8,747 bases of DNA from JAZGEG01 sp964346665 (GTDB taxonomy: Archaea; Aenigmatarchaeota; Aenigmatarchaeia; QMZP01; QMZT01). The position numbers and the translations under genes are program-made. The stretch spans positions 1 to 8,747 of the forward strand of contig CAYFVC010000066.1 in NCBI GenBank assembly GCA_964346665.1. The letters run 5' to 3'. This document shows, in pieces, positions 5,894 to 8,747 of the stretch. Numbering within the stretch: position 1 is the first letter of the stretch; the number at the start of each line of letters is the position of its first letter. Below the pieces are notes generated by a model. That model was not told where the DNA came from. It saw only the letters and a program-made list of their open reading frames with translations, and did not search any database.

Positions 5894-6797
5894 GCGCTAC
5901 CCCCACCAATTCATTCAAATTCTTGTAACCGTTCTTTTCCATCCATTCCGAAATCTCAGAGCATACCTTTCGAAAGATATCAACTCCTCTGTAATAAATT
6001 CCTGATCCGATACCTATCGCTTTCGCTCCCGCCATCACCATCTCTATCGCATCCTCCCCTCTCATAACTCCCCCGACCCCTATTATAGGGATCTTAACGT
6101 TCCCGTACACATCATAAACACAGCGGACAGCAACTGGTTTAAGAGCGGGACCTGAAACACCTCCAACCTTGAAGTCAAGAACCGGTTTTCTATTCTCTAT
6201 GTTTATTTTCATTCCAGGGCCCATCGTGTTCACAGCGGTGATCGCGGACGCCCCTGCCTTTTCAGCTGCTATCGCGACCTCCCCTATGTTTTTCGTGTTC
6301 GGCGAGAGCTTGACGAAAACAGGGAGTTTCGAATGTTTAACAACGGCTTTCGTTATTTCGAAGGTTTTTTCCGGCGTGTCCTGGCCAGCTAACGTTCCGA
6401 AACCTGGCGTGTGCGGGCAGGACAGTGGGATTTCTATCGCAGAGAATTCGAGATCTTTCAAGCCCTCCACAACCTTTACGAAATCATCCGTTTCGCTTCC
6501 GATCACGCTCGCGAAAACAGGGGATTTCAATCCCTTCAGGTTGACAAACTCCTTTCGAGCACCTGCCACCCCGAAATTGGAATACCCGACTGCATTCATC
6601 ATCCCTCCCTCGAACGCTATGACTGTCGGGTTCTTGTGACCTTCTCTCGGTTCATAAGAAATCGATTTTATCGTGACCGCCCCCGCTCCGTTTTTAATCA
6701 CCCTTTCTAGAAGCGAACGCGATGTTCCCAGAAGACCGGAAGCAAGAATGATGGGGTTTTCGAGCGTTATTCCGCACAGATTCGTTTCTAAATTCAT
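5886..6797 (-). CDS. pyrD: Dihydroorotate dehydrogenase, class 1B catalytic subunit
   Basis: PyrD oxidises dihydroorotate to orotate using FMN. Several features identify the cytosolic class 1 enzyme: the 303-residue length, absence of a membrane anchor, and Cys127 in LSCPHTPGFG as the catalytic base (class 2 enzymes use serine). Other recognisable sites are LASGLLG at 18-24, TIKS with Lys44, VGYSNFG at 70-76, FVKLSPN with Lys163, AVNTMGPGM at 188-196 and GVSGPALKPVAVR at 213-225. The phosphate-binding glycine stretches IIGVGGV at 238-244 and AIGIGSGIY at 260-268 are also present. The adjacent, overlapping pyrK supports class 1B, which is NAD-linked. The ATG follows the pyrI stop by 7 nt, with an AGGAT site that overlaps that stop. 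The length and residues look normal. Confidence 0.97.
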   Translation of the reverse strand: MNLETNLCGITLENPIILASGLLGTSRSLLERVIKNGAGAVTIKSISYEPREGHKNPTVIAFEGGMMNAVGYSNFGVAGARKEFVNLKGLKSPVFASVIGSETDDFVKVVEGLKDLEFSAIEIPLSCPHTPGFGTLAGQDTPEKTFEITKAVVKHSKLPVFVKLSPNTKNIGEVAIAAEKAGASAITAVNTMGPGMKINIENRKPVLDFKVGGVSGPALKPVAVRCVYDVYGNVKIPIIGVGGVMRGEDAIEMVMAGAKAIGIGSGIYYRGVDIFRKVCSEISEWMEKNGYKNLNELVGVAHE

Positions 6798-6804
6798 AAC
6801 TATC

Positions 6805-7260
6805 CTATACCAATTCTATGTCTTCCTTCCCGACCACCCTCTCGCAAAAATGACATCTCAACTTCAAAGGGTTTTTACCCAGAACATAAAATTTCGTTCT
6901 AACGGATTCCTTGTTAGTTATGCAGTTCGTGTTCGCGCATTTTATAATCCCTTGGATCGCATCAGGTATTTCAACTGCGAATTTCTTCCTAACCCCGTAG
7001 TCCTTTATTATGTTTATGTTCGCCTCCGGTGCTATCAGCGCGATCTTATCCACTTCTTGTTTCGTGAGAAACCGCCCTCCGATTTTTATCAGACCCTTCT
7101 TCCCCAACCTCTTACTCTCTAAATTCATCCCGACCGTAACGACATTTTCACCGTCCTTGAGGTTTAGGAATTCTGCTACCTTGAACGTGTTGTCCTTCGA
7201 AATGTGGTCTATAACAGTACCGTCGCTTATCGCGGATATTTTTAACGTCTTTCTCTTCAT
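6805..7260 (-). CDS. pyrI: Aspartate carbamoyltransferase regulatory chain
   Basis: PyrI is the non-catalytic chain that assembles with PyrB trimers and, in characterised enzymes, binds nucleotide effectors for allosteric control. This 151-residue protein has the N-terminal allosteric domain (ISAISDGTVIDHI at 8-20, VTVGMNLESKRLGKKGLIKI at 41-60, including the conserved basic GKKGLIKI segment) and a C-terminal zinc domain. The zinc ligands are Cys108, Cys113, Cys136 and Cys139, in CANTNCITNKE and LRCHFCER. It overlaps pyrB by 4 nt (ATGA), with a GGAGGAT site at 7264-7270. The conserved N-terminal residues suggest that feedback control by CTP or ATP is retained, but effector preference cannot be read from the sequence. 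Confidence 0.97.
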   Translation of the reverse strand: MKRKTLKISAISDGTVIDHISKDNTFKVAEFLNLKDGENVVTVGMNLESKRLGKKGLIKIGGRFLTKQEVDKIALIAPEANINIIKDYGVRKKFAVEIPDAIQGIIKCANTNCITNKESVRTKFYVLGKNPLKLRCHFCERVVGKEDIELV

Positions 7261-8174
7261 TTTATCCTCCCCAACACAAGCGCTAGTAAAGCCTGGCGGA
7301 TAGGAATTCCATTTCCAGCCTGCTCGAAATAAAGGGCGTGTGAAGTTTCATCTAGTTCAGGGTGTATCTCATCCACCCTCGGAAGCGGGTGCATTACTTT
7401 GAGAGAAGGTTTTATGTGGGGAATAATCGATCTGTCAAGCCTGTATATGCCAGCGTATTTCTTGTATTCAAGCGGGTCAGGAAATCTCTCCTTTTGTATA
7501 CGCGTGGCGTAAAGGATATCGAGCTCTTTGCTGACCTTCAAAAGGTCTTTCTCCTCATGGTATTTTATCCCCTTACTGGCGAGTTCTTCAAGATATGAAT
7601 CCGGCATTTTCAGCGCCTCCGGCGAAATGAAGTACATATTCGTTTTGAAATGGGACAAAGCAATCGCTAGCGAGTGAACAGTTCTTCCGTATTTCAAATC
7701 CCCTAGGAATCCCACGTTAAGCTTTTCAATCTTTCCCTTAGCCTTCTGTATCGTGTAAAGGTCGAGCAAGGTCTGGGTTGGGTGTTGATTCGCGCCGTCA
7801 CCACCATTTATAATAGGAACATTCGCTGCCTCAGCGGCGAGCCTTGCTGCCCCCTCCACAGGATGCCGCATTACAATAACATCCGCATACCTCTCGGCCA
7901 TCTTGATCGTGTCCCAGAGGGTTTCGCCCTTTTTCAAGGATGTTGTCCCGGGTTCGGCAAACCCCACCACTTCGCCCCCTAAACGCCTCATTGCGCTCTC
8001 AAAACTCAATCTGGTCCTTGTCGAAGGCTCGAAAAACAACGAGGCCATGACCTTTCCCTTGAGAAGGCTGGGATTGGGTTTGCTCTCAATCTTTTTCGCT
8101 GTTTTCAGAACGTGAAGTAATTCTCTCCTTTTGAAATCTCTTATCGAGATTATGTCGCGATTTTCGAAATTCAT
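7257..8174 (-). CDS. pyrB: Aspartate carbamoyltransferase catalytic chain
   Basis: PyrB condenses carbamoyl phosphate with aspartate to N-carbamoyl-aspartate, the committed step of the pathway. The 305-residue protein shows the carbamoyl-phosphate loop FFEPSTRTRLSFE at 47-59, the SLKKGE loop with the catalytic-site lysine at 79-84, MRHP at 102-105, NQHPTQTLLDLYT at 129-141, the aspartate-domain GDLKYGRTVHSL at 158-169, and HPLPRVDEI at 262-270. These motifs separate it from ornithine transcarbamoylase, which would have a different aspartate/ornithine-binding loop. It is the first gene of the operon and has no visible Shine-Dalgarno site. Its TATA box lies only about 32 nt upstream of the ATG, so the mRNA is probably leaderless or nearly so. 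Next to it, divergently oriented, is a GbsR-like regulator. Confidence 0.98.
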   Translation of the reverse strand: MNFENRDIISIRDFKRRELLHVLKTAKKIESKPNPSLLKGKVMASLFFEPSTRTRLSFESAMRRLGGEVVGFAEPGTTSLKKGETLWDTIKMAERYADVIVMRHPVEGAARLAAEAANVPIINGGDGANQHPTQTLLDLYTIQKAKGKIEKLNVGFLGDLKYGRTVHSLAIALSHFKTNMYFISPEALKMPDSYLEELASKGIKYHEEKDLLKVSKELDILYATRIQKERFPDPLEYKKYAGIYRLDRSIIPHIKPSLKVMHPLPRVDEIHPELDETSHALYFEQAGNGIPIRQALLALVLGRIK

Positions 8175-8202
8175 CTGAATCTTTATTCTATTGTAGAAAT
8201 AT

Positions 8203-8210
8203 TTTATAAA
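8203..8210 (-). promoter_or_regulatory. TATA box of the pyr operon (probably leaderless pyrB)
   Basis: The minus strand reads TTTATAAA, centred about 32 nt upstream of the pyrB ATG, preceded by GGGAAAGC as a possible BRE. With the usual archaeal spacing the transcript would begin near 8180, about 6 nt before the ATG. No Shine-Dalgarno-like bases precede that ATG, in contrast to the downstream genes, which agrees with leaderless initiation. A second TATA-like stretch (TTTAAAAG, about 8224-8231) would give a leader of about 30 nt and cannot be excluded. Confidence 0.65.
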
Positions 8211-8227
8211 GCTTTCCCGAAAGCTTT
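8208..8227. repeat. Perfect inverted repeat (9+2+9) abutting the pyrB TATA box; candidate operator
   Basis: The arms AAAGCTTTC (8208-8216) and GAAAGCTTT (8219-8227) are perfectly complementary around a CC spacer. Because AAAGCTTT is itself self-complementary, the element also reads as a direct repeat. It covers the BRE position and the upstream edge of the pyrB TATA box, where a bound dimer would block TBP/TFB. The size suits a homodimeric winged-helix repressor, such as the product of the divergent gene. This role is inferred from position only. Confidence 0.6.
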
Positions 8228-8273
8228 TAAATCTTAGAAAAATAGATTAGTTAGTATTTTTTCTAGATTCAGA

Positions 8274-8287
8274 TTTTATCGATAAAA
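8274..8287. repeat. 14-bp perfect palindrome upstream of the GbsR-like gene promoter
   Basis: TTTTATCGATAAAA is perfectly self-complementary. It ends about 8 bp before the plus-strand TATA box and touches the BRE position, so it could be an autoregulatory operator or activator site. It does not share the sequence of the 8208-8227 repeat, so the two need not bind the same protein. Confidence 0.5.
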
Positions 8288-8295
8288 CCGAAACA

Positions 8296-8305
8296 TTTAA
8301 ATATA
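8296..8305 (+). promoter_or_regulatory. TATA box of the GbsR-like regulator gene
   Basis: TTTAAATATA on the plus strand, preceded by CCGAAAC (8288-8294) as a BRE-like element, is a good archaeal promoter. Initiation about 25 nt downstream, near 8326-8330, would give a leader of about 40 nt that contains the GGTGA site before ATG 8366. Confidence 0.65.
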
Positions 8306-8355
8306 TGTTTTCACTAAATTTATAATATACTGAAAATTCAGAAAATTATGAATAA

Positions 8356-8360
8356 GGTGA
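8356..8360 (+). promoter_or_regulatory. Ribosome binding site deciding the GbsR-like start
   Basis: GGTGA lies 5 nt before the ATG at 8366. An in-frame ATG at 8348 is upstream of this site and has no comparable site of its own, so the later ATG is preferred. Confidence 0.7.
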
Positions 8361-8365
8361 AAAAA

Positions 8366-8747
8366 ATGGGAAAATCCCCGAAAGAAGAATTCATAGAACT
8401 AATATCAGACACCCAGATGAGCAAGGGACTTGGCGATCTCCCGTCCAAGATAATAGGTATACTCTTTATAGAGCCAGAAGAGATGTCCCTCGACGAACTA
8501 GCGAAGAGAACAGGATACAGCCTGTCTGCGGTATGCACGGACATGAAATTCATAGAAAGGTTCGGTATAGTTAAGAAATTGAAGAAGCCGAAATCAAAAA
8601 AGATATATTTTTACATGGAGAAGGATATGATATCGATGTTTATGGATTTGATGAAAAAAACATGCGAGAATAACATATTCAAGATAAAATCCAGAGTTCC
8701 CAAGATAATAGAAAATTACAAGCTGGAAAAATCGAAACATTCGGAAA
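8366..8747 (+). CDS. GbsR/MarR-type winged-helix transcriptional regulator, C-terminus cut by window end
   Basis: The visible 127 residues match the GbsR-like branch of the MarR superfamily (COG1510 type). After a short N-terminal helix region comes GLGDLPSKIIGILFIEPEEMSLDELAKRTGYS at about 21-52. The recognition-helix region SLSAVCTDMKFIERFGIVKKL follows at 52-72, then the basic wing KKPKSKKIYFYME at about 73-85. Such proteins bind palindromic DNA as dimers; GbsR of Bacillus senses choline, and ligands of archaeal members are mostly unknown. From about residue 86 a helical, probably dimerising, region begins, with Cys100 visible. The frame is open to the window end. The gene is divergent from pyrB and shares a 191-bp intergenic region with it, which makes control of the pyr operon plausible but unproven. 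Autoregulation is equally possible. Confidence 0.8.
   Translation, partial: MGKSPKEEFIELISDTQMSKGLGDLPSKIIGILFIEPEEMSLDELAKRTGYSLSAVCTDMKFIERFGIVKKLKKPKSKKIYFYMEKDMISMFMDLMKKTCENNIFKIKSRVPKIIENYKLEKSKHSE

Larger units (their letters stand above)
8173..8274. repeat. 10-bp inverted pair at the two ends of the divergent promoter region
   Basis: ATCTGAATCT at 8173-8182 is the exact reverse complement of AGATTCAGAT at 8265-8274. One arm overlaps the pyrB start codon and the other touches the 14-bp palindrome near the opposite promoter, with 82 bp between them. It may be chance in AT-rich DNA, or a pair of sites for one protein. Confidence 0.4.

Noticed and set aside
5261..6067. Long plus-strand open frame (268 codons) opposite pyrK and pyrD
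   Set aside because: It lies antisense to two intact, motif-complete genes, its translation resembles no family, and it has low-complexity Leu/Ser/Pro repeats at its end. It is a shadow frame.
8203..8227. Inverted repeat read as an intrinsic terminator hairpin
   Set aside because: It overlaps promoter elements, lies upstream of both divergent genes' 5' ends and has no proper U-tract context, so an operator is more plausible.
8338..8553. Minus-strand frame of 71 codons opposite the GbsR-like gene
   Set aside because: The opposite strand holds a recognisable winged-helix protein with promoter and ribosome binding site; the minus frame has neither.
1..8747. tRNA, rRNA, CRISPR, insertion sequence or prophage features
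   Set aside because: Nothing of the kind was seen; almost all sequence is taken up by the genes listed, and the only larger gap, 8175-8365, is a divergent promoter region.

Overview
The window reads as archaeal DNA. The evidence is archaeal-type ribosomal proteins (uL3 with a PRKRA N-terminus, archaeal S13, S4 and S11), a PyrB/PyrI aspartate transcarbamoylase pair, TATA-box promoters with upstream purine-rich BRE-like bases, and Shine-Dalgarno sites of the GGAGGTGA type. I cannot place the lineage further. Nothing bacterial or mobile (tRNA, rRNA, IS, CRISPR) was seen.

Twelve genes lie on the minus strand and are described in the direction of transcription, from high to low coordinates. From 8174 to 2068 is a tightly packed de novo UMP operon: pyrB, pyrI, pyrD (class 1B), pyrK, pyrC, pyrE, a LOG/SLOG-type nucleotide-binding protein, and pyrF. 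Most neighbours overlap by 4-17 nt. Together they run from carbamoyl phosphate plus aspartate to UMP. Carbamoyl phosphate synthase (carAB) is not in the window. The LOG-type gene sits between pyrE and pyrF, the enzymes that make and consume OMP.

A 69-bp gap with its own promoter separates this from a ribosomal protein run: S13, S4, S11, then a small two-helix membrane protein with a Gly/Pro-rich loop, then the beginning of L3, which leaves the window at position 1. The S11 to L3 junction differs from the usual archaeal order, in which S11 is followed by the RNA polymerase D subunit gene.

From 8175 to 8365 is a divergent intergenic region. It carries a probably leaderless pyrB promoter, a TATA promoter for a plus-strand gene, a perfect 9+2+9 inverted repeat abutting the pyrB TATA box, a 14-bp palindrome beside the other promoter, and a 10-bp inverted pair that spans the region. 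The plus-strand gene from 8366 encodes a GbsR/MarR-type winged-helix regulator, cut by the window end. It is an obvious but untested candidate regulator of the pyr operon.

The most interesting points are the coupled LOG-type gene, the altered spacing of the PyrF catalytic D-K-D motif, the unknown membrane protein inside the ribosomal operon, and the palindromes of the divergent promoter region.
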